A model generated the notes under the pieces. It did not search any database and was not told where the DNA came from. It saw nothing but the letters and a program-made list of their open reading frames with translations. A stretch of DNA of 64,000 bases, taken from an uncultured Cedecea sp. (GTDB lineage: Bacteria > Pseudomonadota > Gammaproteobacteria > Enterobacterales > Enterobacteriaceae). The stretch lies in contig NZ_CANMLV010000006.1 in assembly GCF_947498825.1 (NCBI RefSeq), forward strand, positions 62,001 through 126,000, read 5' to 3'. The translations under genes and the position numbers were made by a program. Shown here piece after piece: positions 1-10,641 of this stretch (within the stretch, counting starts at the first letter, position 1; each line of letters starts with the position of its first letter).

Positions 1-354
1 GAGAATATTGCCAGTGAACAGCAATTCCGATTAAATTCTTTTTCCTGAATAAATAGCTGCTAGTGAGTAATGCATCAAAACAGTGTGTCAGAAATTTTTC
101 GATACTCACGTTTGGTACCCGTATTCTTTCACGTTGTTGAGGTGATACCTTTATTTCGTTAATTGAATCGTATATACCCGTCATACTGCAAGTTACTTGG
201 GTGTTGTCTGCGTCCAGCCCGTCGAATCACAAAGTTTATCTATGCTCGTCGACGGGCTGAACTGGGAGTCTACAAGCAACTCAAATTATTTTGGGTATAA
301 ACAGCGTGAATTATTTAGGGTCTGGAACTGCTATTTAGCGACACAGGTATAATT
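1..354. other. Intergenic region upstream of mglA
   Basis: No gene is recognised here. In E. coli mglB (periplasmic galactose-binding protein) lies just upstream of mglA, so its 3' end probably lies left of the window edge. The only structure seen is the palindromic repeat listed separately at 173-299. If mglBAC is one transcript, this repeat lies inside the mRNA between mglB and mglA. Confidence 0.6.
173..299. repeat. Long imperfect-palindromic intergenic repeat, copy 1
   Basis: About 127 bp bounded by inverted ends, TATACCC at the left and GGGTATA at the right. An inner pair of arms follows (AAGTTACTTG against CAAGCAACT), and a central hairpin has CCGTCGA facing TCGACGGG around a short ATCACA..TATG segment. 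Related copies lie at 9237-9366, 14451-14562, 59646-59770 and 61558-61683, all intergenic. Size and palindromic layout recall ERIC elements, but the sequence is not the classical ERIC consensus as I remember it. Confidence 0.8.
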
Positions 355-1875
355 ATGGTCGACAATAACACAGCTGCGCCGACAGAGTTTTTATTAGAAA
401 TGACACATATTAATAAGTCATTTCCCGGTGTTAAAGCTCTGGATAATGTAAATTTAAAAGTACGTCCTCACTCCATTCATGCATTAATGGGAGAGAATGG
501 TGCCGGGAAGTCAACATTATTAAAATGCCTGTTTGGTATTTATAGTAAAGACTCAGGAAGTATTGTTTTTCAGGGGCAAGAAGTTAATTTCTCCAGTGCT
601 AAAGAAGCACTGGAGAACGGTGTTTCAATGGTTCACCAGGAATTGAACCTGGTATTACAGCGTACGGTTATGGATAACATGTGGTTGGGGCGTTATCCTG
701 TGAAAGGTATTTTTGTCGATCAGGCTAAAATGTACCGTGATACCAAAAGTATCTTTGAGGAACTCGATATAGATATTGATCCTCGAGCACGCGTTGGTAC
801 GCTTTCAGTATCTGAAATGCAGATGATAGAAATTGCCAAGGCATTCTCTTATAACGCCAAAATTGTCATTATGGATGAACCTACTTCTTCATTAACTGAA
901 AAAGAAGTTCACCATCTTTTTACTATTATTCGTAAATTAAAAGAGCGTGGCTGCGGTATCGTTTATATCTCACATAAAATGGAAGAGATTTTTCAGCTTT
1001 GTGATGAAGTCACTGTGCTACGTGACGGACAGTGGATTGCGACTCAACCTTTGGCCGGCCTGACCATGGATGCCATTATCTCAATGATGGTCGGTCGTTC
1101 TCTTAATCAACGTTTCCCGGATAAATCAAACGTTCCGGGCGAAGTGATTCTTTCCGTTCGTAACTTAACCTCATTACGCCAGCCGTCTATTCGTGATATT
1201 TCCTTTGATTTGCATAAAGGTGAGATTCTTGGTATCGCTGGATTAGTCGGCGCTAAGCGAACCGATATTGTTGAGACCTTATTTGGTATTCGTGAAAAAT
1301 CAAGCGGTACAATTACGCTTCACGGAAAGAAAATAAATAACCACAGTGCCAATGAAGCGATTAACCATGGCTTTGCCCTGGTGACAGAAGAGCGTCGTTC
1401 GACGGGTATCTATGCTTATCTGGATATTGGTTTTAACTCTCTTATTTCAAACATTGGTAAATATAAAAATAAAATCGGTTTACTTGATAATACGCGTATG
1501 AAAAGTGACACCCAGTGGGTCATTGATTCCATGCGAGTAAAAACTCCCGGACATCGTACCGCAATAGGATCATTATCCGGTGGTAATCAGCAAAAAGTGA
1601 TTATTGGTCGTTGGTTATTAACGCAACCAGAAATTTTAATGTTGGATGAGCCGACTCGCGGTATTGATGTCGGCGCTAAATTTGAAATTTATCAATTGAT
1701 TGCTGAGTTGGCTAAAAAAGGGAAGGGGATCATTATCATCTCCTCAGAAATGCCCGAGCTATTAGGAATAACGGACCGGATTCTGGTCATGAGTAATGGC
1801 CTCGTTGCAGACATTGTTGATACTAAAACTGCCACGCAGAACGATATTCTTCGTCTCGCATCTGTGCATCTTTGA
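355..1875 (+). CDS. mglA: Galactose/methyl galactoside ABC transporter, ATP-binding protein MglA
   Basis: This is the ATPase of the Mgl high-affinity galactose/methyl-galactoside importer, acting on the cytoplasmic face of the inner membrane with MglC and the periplasmic MglB. The 506 residues match E. coli MglA in length and almost throughout. It has two ABC domains: the first has a clean Walker [10 protein letters not shown] at about residues 46-54; the second has the degenerate P-loop typical of sugar ABC proteins (GLVGAKRTD) but a good signature LSGGNQQ at about 407-413 and Walker [10 protein letters not shown]. The ATG at 355 reproduces the family N-terminus, although the ribosome-binding site is weak. 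mglC follows after 19 bases, so the two are co-transcribed. Confidence 0.97.
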   Translation: MVDNNTAAPTEFLLEMTHINKSFPGVKALDNVNLKVRPHSIHALMGENGAGKSTLLKCLFGIYSKDSGSIVFQGQEVNFSSAKEALENGVSMVHQELNLVLQRTVMDNMWLGRYPVKGIFVDQAKMYRDTKSIFEELDIDIDPRARVGTLSVSEMQMIEIAKAFSYNAKIVIMDEPTSSLTEKEVHHLFTIIRKLKERGCGIVYISHKMEEIFQLCDEVTVLRDGQWIATQPLAGLTMDAIISMMVGRSLNQRFPDKSNVPGEVILSVRNLTSLRQPSIRDISFDLHKGEILGIAGLVGAKRTDIVETLFGIREKSSGTITLHGKKINNHSANEAINHGFALVTEERRSTGIYAYLDIGFNSLISNIGKYKNKIGLLDNTRMKSDTQWVIDSMRVKTPGHRTAIGSLSGGNQQKVIIGRWLLTQPEILMLDEPTRGIDVGAKFEIYQLIAELAKKGKGIIIISSEMPELLGITDRILVMSNGLVADIVDTKTATQNDILRLASVHL

Positions 1876-1894
1876 TAATTTAGGGGCGATTAAC

Positions 1895-2905
1895 ATGAGT
1901 GCATTAAGTAAAAAAAGTTTTCTAACTTATCTGAAAGAAGGCGGCATCTATGTAGTACTTTTGGTGCTGTTAGCCATCATTATTATTCAGGATCCGACTT
2001 TTTTAAGCTTGTTGAACCTGAGTAATATTCTGACTCAGTCATCAGTACGTATTATTATTGCTTTGGGTGTTGCAGGTCTTATTGTGACTCAGGGTACTGA
2101 CCTTTCTGCCGGACGTCAGGTTGGCCTTGCTGCCGTGGTGGCTGCCACGTTGTTACAATCGATGGAAAACGTCAACAAAGTCTTCCCTGAAATGCAGACC
2201 GTACCCATTCCTGTCGTCATGCTGATTGTTTGTGCGATTGGTGCAGTCGTTGGTCTGGTGAACGGTATTATCATTGCTTACCTGAAAGTAACGCCGTTTA
2301 TTACGACTCTGGGTACTATGATCATCGTCTACGGTATCAACTCCCTTTACTATGATTATGTCGGTGCCTCGCCAATTTCAGGATTCGACAGCCAGTTTTC
2401 CAGTTTTGCCCAAGGCTATATTGCTTTAGGGAACCTCAGACTCTCTTACATTACATTTTATGCGCTGATTTCGGTATTGTTTGTCTGGGTTCTGTGGACG
2501 AAAACCCGTTTCGGTAAGAATATTTTTGCCATCGGCGGTAACCCGGAAGCGGCCAAAGTTTCAGGGGTTAACGTGGGTGTCAACTTGATGTTGATCTATG
2601 CGTTGTCCGGAGTGTTTTATGCCTTTGGTGGTATGCTGGAAGCCGGGCGTATCGGATCTGCGACCAACAACCTTGGTTTTATGTATGAACTGGATGCTAT
2701 TGCTGCTTGCGTAGTAGGTGGGGTGTCGTTCAGTGGTGGGGTAGGTACGGTAATCGGTGTTGTCACCGGGGTTATCATCTTCACCGTCATTAACTACGGC
2801 CTGACCTATATCGGCGTGAACCCTTACTGGCAGTATATTATTAAAGGTTCAATTATTATCTTTGCCGTTGCACTTGATTCACTGAAATACGCGCGTAAGA
2901 AATAA
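1895..2905 (+). CDS. mglC: Galactose/methyl galactoside ABC transporter permease MglC
   Basis: This is the membrane-spanning permease of the Mgl importer, a BPD_transp_2 (ribose/galactose type) permease with about 8-10 hydrophobic segments. The start at 1895 gives MSALSKKSF and 336 residues, the same N-terminus and length as E. coli MglC, and an AGGGG Shine-Dalgarno lies at 1882-1886. The frame is open further upstream to 1796 but that stretch overlaps mglA and has no family match. The C-terminus SLKYARKK is as in E. coli. A strong terminator follows. Confidence 0.97.
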   Translation: MSALSKKSFLTYLKEGGIYVVLLVLLAIIIIQDPTFLSLLNLSNILTQSSVRIIIALGVAGLIVTQGTDLSAGRQVGLAAVVAATLLQSMENVNKVFPEMQTVPIPVVMLIVCAIGAVVGLVNGIIIAYLKVTPFITTLGTMIIVYGINSLYYDYVGASPISGFDSQFSSFAQGYIALGNLRLSYITFYALISVLFVWVLWTKTRFGKNIFAIGGNPEAAKVSGVNVGVNLMLIYALSGVFYAFGGMLEAGRIGSATNNLGFMYELDAIAACVVGGVSFSGGVGTVIGVVTGVIIFTVINYGLTYIGVNPYWQYIIKGSIIIFAVALDSLKYARKK

Positions 2906-2913
2906 TCCCTTCT

Positions 2914-2955
2914 ACCGCAGACAGGCCATCCTGTCTGCGGTATCTCTTCTTTTCA
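2914..2955 (+). terminator. Rho-independent terminator after mglC
   Basis: A perfect 12-bp stem (ACCGCAGACAGG / CCTGTCTGCGGT) with a CCAT loop occupies 2914-2941, followed by a pyrimidine-rich T-containing tail. It lies between mglC and the convergent sanA and may serve both. Confidence 0.85.
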
Positions 2956-2973
2956 CATTTCTCAATTCAGGTT

Positions 2974-3702
<729 letters not shown>

Positions 3703-3818
3703 TCACCTTAATTAATACAGGAAGGTAAAGGCTACTTTAGCCAGCAATGAAGCGCAAGAATTGTACGTTCGGTTGCAGGAAAAAACAGCAATGCGGGTGA
3801 TATTTACCCGCAGTATCG

Positions 3819-4703
3819 TTAATCAAGCAAAGTCTGAATACTATTGGTTACGCCAATGGCATTCAGTGTGGCGCTTACTGCCGGCCACTGAATCAGTGTG
3901 GCTCCACGGCGTTCAACCAGCACGGCGCGTTTAATTTCACTGTATTCATATCCGGATAAAGACAGAATATTCAGTGCTGCTTGCAGTGGTGGTAGGGAAG
4001 GATTGAATGCGGCATTTTCTGCATAGCTACCCACAAAAATATTGCCGTCCTCAGTTTCTAAAGCGATACCGGAAGGGGCCTGGCTGTAAGGGGCATGGCT
4101 ACGGTTAGCGGCGACAATGGCCGCCTGGGTCACTTCGTCACCTGCAACAGTCAGCTGATGATCTTCTTCATCAAGCAGCAGGGTTTTAATATCCAGATCG
4201 CGTGGGCCAAAGGCATTCGGTAAGTAGTCAGCCAAAGTCGCGGCTGGTACATCCGGTAGATGAATATGTAGCTGTGTACCACTGTTTAATTCGTTCATAA
4301 ACTGGCGGCAGTGGCCGCAGGGCGTATAGTTAACAGTAATAGATTCAAGCGCTTTTTCACCACGCATCCAGGCATGGGTAATGGCACTCTGCTCGGCATG
4401 AACCGTTTGCTGCATGGTGCTACCGATAAACTCCATATTCCCGCCAAAATAGAGATTACCACTGACGCCACGGGCAACGGCACCGACATGAAAATTCGAT
4501 ATTTCTGGACGTGCGCAAGCCGCAGCAAGTGGTAACAGAGAGAAAGCCAGCTCATTATCATTCAGATTTGTATGTTGCTTAATATGTGCGACTTCTGCGG
4601 CAGTGAACATTGCAGGGAAGTGTTCATCGGCCAGAAGGGGTTGCAAAACGGTCTGAAGTGAAGGGGATAATTGAGTAAAAGCGGAATCGAAACGTGAGCG
4701 CAT
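3819..4703 (-). CDS. cdd: Cytidine deaminase
   Basis: This enzyme deaminates cytidine and deoxycytidine to uridine and deoxyuridine in pyrimidine salvage. At 294 residues it equals the dimeric E. coli type, a duplicated-domain protein in which only the N-terminal half is catalytic. The zinc site is visible: HAE in TVHAEQSAI and the two cysteines in TPCGHCRQF. It is 128 bases from sanA and 130 bases after yohK, all on the minus strand; the spacing suggests its own promoter. Confidence 0.97.
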   Translation of the reverse strand: MRSRFDSAFTQLSPSLQTVLQPLLADEHFPAMFTAAEVAHIKQHTNLNDNELAFSLLPLAAACARPEISNFHVGAVARGVSGNLYFGGNMEFIGSTMQQTVHAEQSAITHAWMRGEKALESITVNYTPCGHCRQFMNELNSGTQLHIHLPDVPAATLADYLPNAFGPRDLDIKTLLLDEEDHQLTVAGDEVTQAAIVAANRSHAPYSQAPSGIALETEDGNIFVGSYAENAAFNPSLPPLQAALNILSLSGYEYSEIKRAVLVERRGATLIQWPAVSATLNAIGVTNSIQTLLD

Positions 4704-4833
4704 GTTTTAGCCTCATAACAAGGATAACGGGGAGCCAGTGTACGGTTCTCTCTGGTGTTAATGTGTGATCTATTTCTTATTATTAATGTAATTAATGAAA
4801 TATATGTTAAAAATACGAGATCGGCAGCAAATA

Positions 4834-5529
4834 TTACCCCCAGAGCGTCAGCAGCACCGGAAAAATAAACGGTGCCAGCAGAGAAGTGATAACACCGCAT
4901 ACCACTAAGGCTAAAGAGCTGAAAGCCCCTTCCTGAAAATCCACTTCGGCGCAACGCGCGGTGCCTAAGGCATGAGAGGCGCTTCCCATTGCTAATCCGC
5001 GCGAAGCTTTGGCTCTGATACGCAGAAAATTAAATAAAGAATGGCCAAATACCGCACCAAATACCCCGACCAGAATTACACACATCGCGCTAATGGCGGG
5101 AATGCCCCCGATACTCCCCCCGACGGCCATGGCAATGGGAGTGGTAACCGACTTAGGCAGAATAGAGGCTGCAATCTCGGGTGATGCGCCGAGTAATAAG
5201 GCGACCGACGTCCCGGTACACATGGCGGTTACACTGCCGATTAAACATACGGTGATAATTGATTTCCAGCGTGCACGAATTTGATGAAGTTGTTCATATA
5301 AAGGAAAAGCCAGTGCGACCACTGCAGGCTGGAGTAAATCGTTCAGGACTTCGCTACCTTGAAAATAATCGACATAAGGCGTATTGGTCAGCACCAGTAA
5401 AGGAATAATCACCAGCATGGCAATCAGTAAAGGATTCAGTAGCGGAGACTTGTAGCGAATTGCCAGTTTGCGGGCGGCAAAAAATACGAATACGGTAAGG
5501 GGAAGTGACCACCAAATATTGTGTATCAT
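4834..5529 (-). CDS. yohK: YohK, LrgB/CidB-family inner-membrane protein
   Basis: This 231-residue polytopic membrane protein belongs to the LrgB/CidB family, which with LrgA/CidA-type partners has been linked to murein hydrolase export and, in some bacteria, to metabolite transport. It matches E. coli YohK in length and motifs ([16 protein letters not shown]). Its start overlaps the stop of yohJ by 4 bases, so the pair is translationally coupled. Confidence 0.93.
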   Translation of the reverse strand: MIHNIWWSLPLTVFVFFAARKLAIRYKSPLLNPLLIAMLVIIPLLVLTNTPYVDYFQGSEVLNDLLQPAVVALAFPLYEQLHQIRARWKSIITVCLIGSVTAMCTGTSVALLLGASPEIAASILPKSVTTPIAMAVGGSIGGIPAISAMCVILVGVFGAVFGHSLFNFLRIRAKASRGLAMGSASHALGTARCAEVDFQEGAFSSLALVVCGVITSLLAPFIFPVLLTLWG

Positions 5530-5927
5530 TTTTTTGCCTCCTCTTCTTCACCGGCAACGACTTTTTTGTTGTGGACCCACTGTGAACTCCAGCCAACGAC
5601 CACCATCACAACCAGTGTACTGACCAGACAAGAGACAACTATCGGGCCAAATTGTGCCTTCAGCATATCGTAATATTGCATTACCCCTACACCGATGGGC
5701 ACGAACAACAGAGCCATATAGCGGATAAGCAAGTGGCTGGTGGGTTTGACCCATTTTGCCGGGAGGATCTGCAAAGCAAGCAAGGTAAACATAATCAGCA
5801 TACCGATGATACTGCCAGGAATGGCAATAGGCAGCAGCGAGGCGATAAATATGCCAGCGTAGAGACAGGCATAAATAAGGATAAAGGATCGCAGGTACTG
5901 CCAGAAAATTTTTACTGTACTGTGCAT
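5526..5927 (-). CDS. yohJ: YohJ, LrgA/CidA-family inner-membrane protein
   Basis: This small holin-like membrane protein of the LrgA/CidA family has about four transmembrane segments and partners YohK. The ATG at 5927 gives [13 protein letters not shown] and 133 residues, close to E. coli YohJ (132). An in-frame ATG at 5960 would add 11 residues with no family support, and a GGGACA lies a suitable distance upstream of the internal start. The start is therefore probable but not certain. Confidence 0.9.
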   Translation of the reverse strand: MHSTVKIFWQYLRSFILIYACLYAGIFIASLLPIAIPGSIIGMLIMFTLLALQILPAKWVKPTSHLLIRYMALLFVPIGVGVMQYYDMLKAQFGPIVVSCLVSTLVVMVVVGWSSQWVHNKKVVAGEEEEAKK

Positions 5928-6251
5928 AGGATATTGTCCCCCGAGATACCCATTCATCATACAATTAAAGTGGTGTATTTTCTATGAGATCTCGCGCTCA
6001 ATTTATTGCCATCATACTTCACGTTATTTAGGTGTTGTGCTAGGAAGAACTCGCCCAATGGTCGTATGCGTCTGGCGCTATTGTTTATCTGTGCTTCATG
6101 CTCGCATGTTTTAATGCGCTACACTTAAGTTATAGCCAGGTAACGAGAAACAGGGAGGATGATATGTGAGAGCGAATGACGGAGAAGTGTTTTATATCGG
6201 GCTTATCATCTAACGATAAGCCCGATAATGATGAGAGTTTGGCAGGGATAG
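5928..6251. other. Gap between yohJ and ldtB with a decayed repeat copy
   Basis: No gene is recognised. Positions about 6006-6137 resemble the palindromic repeat family (ATCATACTTCACGTTATTTAGGTGTTG at the left half, GTTTATCTGTGCT in the middle) but the ends are badly degraded. The terminator for ldtB lies at 6196-6226. Confidence 0.45.
6190..6226 (-). terminator. Terminator downstream of ldtB
   Basis: A perfect 12-bp stem (ATCGGGCTTATC / GATAAGCCCGAT) at 6196-6207 and 6215-6226 with a 7-base loop. Read on the minus strand it lies 25 bases beyond the ldtB stop codon and is followed by ATAAAACAC, so the U-tract is poor. Confidence 0.7.
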
Positions 6252-7172
6252 TTAGTTCACCAGAACCGGCATTCCGGAACGGTTTTTAATCGCCTCATTA
6301 ACCACATGCGTGTCAACATCAGCCTGACCCGTAACGTTGACGATAGCGCTGGTCAGTTTAATCGGAACGATGGCTTTTGAATTAAACTGCTCTTCTGTTG
6401 TAGAAAGTGGGTTATGCACTTCGAGATAGCGGCTGCCGTCCGGTTCATTTGTTGCTTTAACCGGTTCATCAATAAATTGAACACGCGTACCAACTGGCAC
6501 ATTCTCGAACAGGAATTTAATGTCATCATTACGTAAACGCACACATCCGTGGCTCACGCGTAAGCCAACCCCAAAGTTAGCATTGGTCCCGTGGATAGCA
6601 TAGAGACGACCAATATACAGCGCGTACAATCCCATTGGATTATCCGGGCCTGCCGGGACAACGGCAGGCAGCGGATTACCTGCAGCAGCGTATTCAGCAT
6701 GCATTTTTGCCGTCGGGGTCCAAGTCGGACCTGCTTTTTTACGTTCAACTTTAGTGGTCCAGTTAATGGGGGTATCGGTACCTAACTGACCAATACCGAT
6801 AGGCAGGACAATCACGGTATTCGTGCCTTTCGGATAATAATAGAGGCGCATCTCAGCACTGTTGACAATGATACCTTCATGCACGGTATCCGGTAAAATC
6901 AGCTGCTGAGGAATATTCATGACGGTACCGGGTTTTGGCAGATAGGGATCAATACCAGGATTCGCCTCCAGCATGTTGGACAGCCCCATCTGGTACTGTG
7001 CCGCATAATCTTCCAGCGGGGCAGTGCTACCTTCAGGAACAGCGACAACTTGGTTTTGGCCGACCAGACGGCTACCATCAGCAGGCAGGGTATAGGTTAT
7101 GGCTAGCGCAGATTTGCAGAAAAATGCGGTGACGACGAAAGGCAGTAAAAGCGAACTAAGTTTCATATTCAT
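6252..7172 (-). CDS. ldtB: L,D-transpeptidase LdtB (YbiS)
   Basis: This periplasmic L,D-transpeptidase attaches Braun lipoprotein to meso-diaminopimelate of peptidoglycan. The start at 7172 gives [10 protein letters not shown] and 306 residues, identical in length to E. coli YbiS, with a signal peptide ending around KSALA. A LysM-like region (residues about 40-95) precedes the YkuD catalytic domain with HGTNANFG and SHGCVRL; the Cys of SHGC is the nucleophile. The frame is open to 7235, but those 21 extra residues precede the signal peptide and are not conserved. It lies beside ybiT as in E. coli, but here divergently. Confidence 0.95.
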   Translation of the reverse strand: MNMKLSSLLLPFVVTAFFCKSALAITYTLPADGSRLVGQNQVVAVPEGSTAPLEDYAAQYQMGLSNMLEANPGIDPYLPKPGTVMNIPQQLILPDTVHEGIIVNSAEMRLYYYPKGTNTVIVLPIGIGQLGTDTPINWTTKVERKKAGPTWTPTAKMHAEYAAAGNPLPAVVPAGPDNPMGLYALYIGRLYAIHGTNANFGVGLRVSHGCVRLRNDDIKFLFENVPVGTRVQFIDEPVKATNEPDGSRYLEVHNPLSTTEEQFNSKAIVPIKLTSAIVNVTGQADVDTHVVNEAIKNRSGMPVLVN

Positions 7173-7407
7173 GATGTAAGCGATGTCTATACCGTGCTGG
7201 CCAGTGAAATAAAAAGGAGATGAACTCGCTGGCATTATAAGGGTAATGATTGCATTCAGGAAATCAGATATCGACTAAAAGGCACTTTTTTATCCCTCTT
7301 ACCTTGAGGGGGCAAGATACGGGCGGATTCATTGCTTAGTTTATGGCATAATAAAGCAGAATCACCATTTCAGAACTCAGACAACTTAAATTCTTCAGGA
7401 CATCTCT

Positions 7408-9003
7408 GTGCTAGTATCCAGTAACATCACTATGCAATTCGGCAGCAAACCGCTGTTTGAGAACATTTCCGTCAAATTTGGCGGCGGTAATCGCTACGGC
7501 CTGATTGGTGCCAATGGCAGCGGTAAATCAACCTTTATGAAAATCCTGGGCGGGGACTTAGAGCCAACGCTTGGTAACGTTTCTCTTGATCCTAATGAAC
7601 GTATCGGTAAGTTGCGTCAGGATCAGTTTGCCTTCGAAAAGTTCACCGTACTGGATACGGTGATCATGGGTCATAGTGAGCTATGGGAAGTTAAACAAGA
7701 GCGCGACCGTATTTATGCTTTGCCTGAAATGAGCGAAGAAGACGGCTACAAAGTTGCTGATCTTGAAGTGACCTACGGTGAGATGGATGGCTATACAGCC
7801 GAGTCTCGTGCAGGAGAATTATTACTGGGTGTGGGTATTCCGGTAGAACAGCACTACGGTCCAATGAGTGAAGTCGCTCCGGGCTGGAAACTGCGTGTGC
7901 TACTGGCCCAGGCGCTGTTCTCCGATCCAGATATTCTGCTACTCGATGAACCGACCAACAACCTGGATATTGATACTATCCGCTGGCTGGAACAGGTACT
8001 GAATGAGCGTGACAGTACCATGATCATTATTTCGCATGACCGTCACTTCCTGAACATGGTTTGTACCCATATGGCCGATTTGGATTACGGCGAATTGCGT
8101 GTCTACCCGGGGAACTATGACGAATATATGACGGCAGCCACTCAGGCTCGTGAGCGTCTGCTGGCTGATAACGCCAAGAAAAAAGCACAGATTGCCGATC
8201 TGCAATCCTTTGTCAGTCGTTTTAGCGCTAATGCCTCTAAATCCCGTCAGGCGACTTCTCGTGCGCGTCAGATAGACAAAATCAAACTGGATGAAGTCAA
8301 AGCGTCCAGCCGTCAGAATCCATTTATTCGTTTTGAACAAGACAAAAAACTGTTCCGTAACGCGTTAGAAATTGATTCCCTGAGCAAAGGCTTTGATAAC
8401 GGCCCGCTGTTCAAAAATGTCAAATTGCTACTGGAAGTGGGCGAGAAACTGGCCGTGTTAGGAACTAACGGTATCGGTAAATCGACCTTCCTGAAAACAC
8501 TGATGGGCGAACTGACACCAGACAATGGAACAGTTAAATGGTCTGAAAACGCCAAAATTGGTTACTACGCTCAGGATCACGAATACGAATTTGAAAACGA
8601 TCTCAGCGTATTTGACTGGATGAGTCAGTGGAAACAAGAAGGTGACGACGAACAGGCAGTACGTAGTATTCTCGGACGCCTGTTATTTAGCCAGGATGAT
8701 ATTAAAAAACCGGCTAAAGTGCTTTCGGGCGGTGAGAAAGGGCGTATGTTGTTCGGTAAGCTGATGATGGAACGTACCAACATTCTGATCATGGATGAAC
8801 CCACTAACCACCTCGACATGGAGTCTATTGAGTCACTGAATATGGCTCTGGAAATGTTTGAGGGAACGCTTATCTTTGTTTCTCATGACCGTGAATTTGT
8901 AAGTTCACTGGCAACCCGAGTTCTGGAAATGACCCCTGAGCGTGTGATTGACTTTACTGGCGGGTATGAAGATTATCTGCGCAGTCAAGGTATTGATAGT
9001 TAG
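7408..9003 (+). CDS. ybiT: ABC-F family ATPase YbiT
   Basis: YbiT is a cytoplasmic ABC-F protein: two fused ATPase domains, no membrane domain, family members acting on the ribosome. The protein of 531 residues matches E. coli YbiT (530) throughout. P-loops are GANGSGKST at about residue 34 and GTNGIGKST at about 352, with a charged linker between them. It starts with GTG at 7408 (next codons read LVSSN as in E. coli). The neighbouring ldtB is transcribed away from it. Confidence 0.96.
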   Translation: MLVSSNITMQFGSKPLFENISVKFGGGNRYGLIGANGSGKSTFMKILGGDLEPTLGNVSLDPNERIGKLRQDQFAFEKFTVLDTVIMGHSELWEVKQERDRIYALPEMSEEDGYKVADLEVTYGEMDGYTAESRAGELLLGVGIPVEQHYGPMSEVAPGWKLRVLLAQALFSDPDILLLDEPTNNLDIDTIRWLEQVLNERDSTMIIISHDRHFLNMVCTHMADLDYGELRVYPGNYDEYMTAATQARERLLADNAKKKAQIADLQSFVSRFSANASKSRQATSRARQIDKIKLDEVKASSRQNPFIRFEQDKKLFRNALEIDSLSKGFDNGPLFKNVKLLLEVGEKLAVLGTNGIGKSTFLKTLMGELTPDNGTVKWSENAKIGYYAQDHEYEFENDLSVFDWMSQWKQEGDDEQAVRSILGRLLFSQDDIKKPAKVLSGGEKGRMLFGKLMMERTNILIMDEPTNHLDMESIESLNMALEMFEGTLIFVSHDREFVSSLATRVLEMTPERVIDFTGGYEDYLRSQGIDS

Positions 9004-9022
9004 TCATACTTTTACAGTAAAA

Positions 9023-9049
9023 TCGGGTGGCCTTAAACCACCCGAAAAT
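9023..9049 (+). terminator. Hairpin after ybiT
   Basis: The stem TCGGGTGG / CCACCCGA with a 7-base loop begins 20 bases after the ybiT stop codon. The tail AAAATATG is not a U-tract on the plus strand, so termination efficiency is uncertain. Confidence 0.55.
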
Positions 9050-9236
9050 ATGCTTAACAGGCCGATAGCACCAGAATGGCGGTATATCGGTCATTTTATC
9101 CTCATCATCTGTTTGCTTTCATCTGAGCCTCCCTTTCTCAGTAATCCCACCACCGTTACCTGCTCCTTATGCAGACAGTTCTATAATCTCTGTCAACGTT
9201 TCTTCATCAAACTCACAATATATTCAACAGAGTAGC

Positions 9237-9366
9237 GATATCTGACCGCCATACTTCAAATGGTCTGGTGTTGCTTGCGTCCGGTCCGTCGAATCACAGA
9301 GGCAATCTGTGCTCATCGACGGTTGATGCTTTGCACCTGTAAACAACTTGAATTACTTTGGGGATA
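9237..9366. repeat. Long imperfect-palindromic intergenic repeat, copy 2
   Basis: The inner hairpin is particularly clear in this copy: CCGTCGAATCACAGA on the left faces CTGTGCTCATCGACGG on the right. The outer arms are ATACTTCAA at the left and AACTTGAATTACTTTGGGGATA at the right. The outermost TATACCC end is degraded. Confidence 0.75.
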
Positions 9367-9578
9367 GCGACGATTCGCCTGTTTTCGCAAGGCCCGGTAG
9401 CTCAGAGAGGTAATCAGGGAAAATGTTGCTACCCTTAGAACAGGAATGCTTGCCAGAGCAATCATTATGAAGCGTGACGACAACAGGCTGCATACATTAT
9501 CTGAATGCCCCGCTTATTGAGCGTGGTAACAATGAATCAACCTTTCTTTGACGCTATTCGACAGTGGGGAAATCATCT

Positions 9579-10637
9579 ATGGCTCTTTCAGCTTCAACTT
9601 GTCAGCAACTCGGTTTTATTGGTCTTGGTCGTATGGGGGCTGCGATGGTCCGCCGCATTACTCAGGCGGGTATTCAATGTGTGGTCTTTGACAAAAATCC
9701 TGATAGCAAGCAGTTAGTGCCAGCCACGGCAGTCTTTAATACCACGATTGAAGAAATGGTAGGTAATCTGCAGGCTCCTCGCCATATCTGGCTGATGCTA
9801 CCGGCAGCGGTGGTAGACTCTGTCATTGAAACCTTGCTTCCGCTGCTTGAAAAAGGGGACACCTTGATTGACGGGGGAAATTCACACTTCACCGAAGATA
9901 TCCGCCGGGCGAAAAACCTGGCTGAGAAAGGTATTCATTATATGGATGTTGGTGTCAGTGGCGGTGTCTGGGGTGAAGAACGAGGCTATTGCCACATGAT
10001 TGGGGGGCCGAAAGATCGCTATGACTTTCTCGAACCGGTATTCCGTGCATTAGCTCCGGGGGTTGATAGCGCCCCACGGACCGCAGGCAAAAACGGTGAA
10101 CCCTCTCCGGCAGAACAAGGTTACCTCTATTGCGGTGAAACCGGTGCCGGTCACTTCGTTAAAATGGTTCACAATGGTATTGAATACGGCATGATGGCGG
10201 CTTATGCAGAAGGTTTGAGTATTCTTAAACACGCCAATCTGGGTCATCAGACAGTTGAAGCGGATGCTGAAACCAGCCCGCTTGAGCATCCGGAATATTA
10301 TCAATATAACCTCCCGGTCGCTGACATCAGTGAATTGTGGCGACGGGGAAGCGTGGTTGGCTCCTGGCTGCTGGACTTAATTGCTCAGGAAATGCATCAC
10401 TCTCCGGACCTTGAAAGTTATGAAGGGCGCGTATCTGACTCGGGGGAAGGGCGCTGGACCTCAACGGCTGCAATTGATTTAGGTGTTCCGGCCCCGGTAC
10501 TGACAAGCGCACTTTATTCACGTTTTGCCTCACGGGGTAATGATTTGTTTGCCTCACGTATTCAGTCGGCAATGCGCCATGCTTTTGGTGGACATCAGGA
10601 AAAAACAGCAGACTCAGATGGAAATAAAGGAGCATAA
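9579..10637 (+). CDS. gnd: 6-phosphogluconate dehydrogenase, decarboxylating, short type
   Basis: This enzyme oxidises and decarboxylates 6-phosphogluconate to ribulose 5-phosphate. It has an N-terminal Rossmann motif (GFIGLGRMG, residues 12-20) and the family signature KMVHNGIEYGMM. At 352 residues it belongs to the short dehydrogenases found in many bacteria rather than the roughly 468-residue E. coli Gnd; short members are often NAD-dependent, which is inference here. The ATG at 9579 is chosen over the GTG at 9564 because GGGGA lies 8 bases before it. zwf begins 4 bases after the stop, so two consecutive pentose-phosphate steps are in one operon. A canonical long gnd may exist elsewhere. 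Confidence 0.9.
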   Translation: MALSASTCQQLGFIGLGRMGAAMVRRITQAGIQCVVFDKNPDSKQLVPATAVFNTTIEEMVGNLQAPRHIWLMLPAAVVDSVIETLLPLLEKGDTLIDGGNSHFTEDIRRAKNLAEKGIHYMDVGVSGGVWGEERGYCHMIGGPKDRYDFLEPVFRALAPGVDSAPRTAGKNGEPSPAEQGYLYCGETGAGHFVKMVHNGIEYGMMAAYAEGLSILKHANLGHQTVEADAETSPLEHPEYYQYNLPVADISELWRRGSVVGSWLLDLIAQEMHHSPDLESYEGRVSDSGEGRWTSTAAIDLGVPAPVLTSALYSRFASRGNDLFASRIQSAMRHAFGGHQEKTADSDGNKGA

Positions 10638-10641
10638 CAAC

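Larger units (their letters stand above)
9004..9578. other. Gap between ybiT and the gnd-zwf operon
   Basis: The 575 bases hold a probable ybiT terminator (9023-9045), a repeat copy (9237-9366) and no gene I recognise. A stretch near 9391 (GCCCGGTAGCTCAGAGAGG) looks superficially like the 5' end of a tRNA, but no anticodon arm or acceptor partner follows. Confidence 0.6.

Noticed and set aside
9385-9475. tRNA-like start (GCCCGGTAGCTCAGAGAGG) in the ybiT-gnd gap
   Set aside because: No anticodon arm, T-arm GGTTCGA motif or pairing acceptor 3' end follows; it looks like chance similarity or a decayed fragment.
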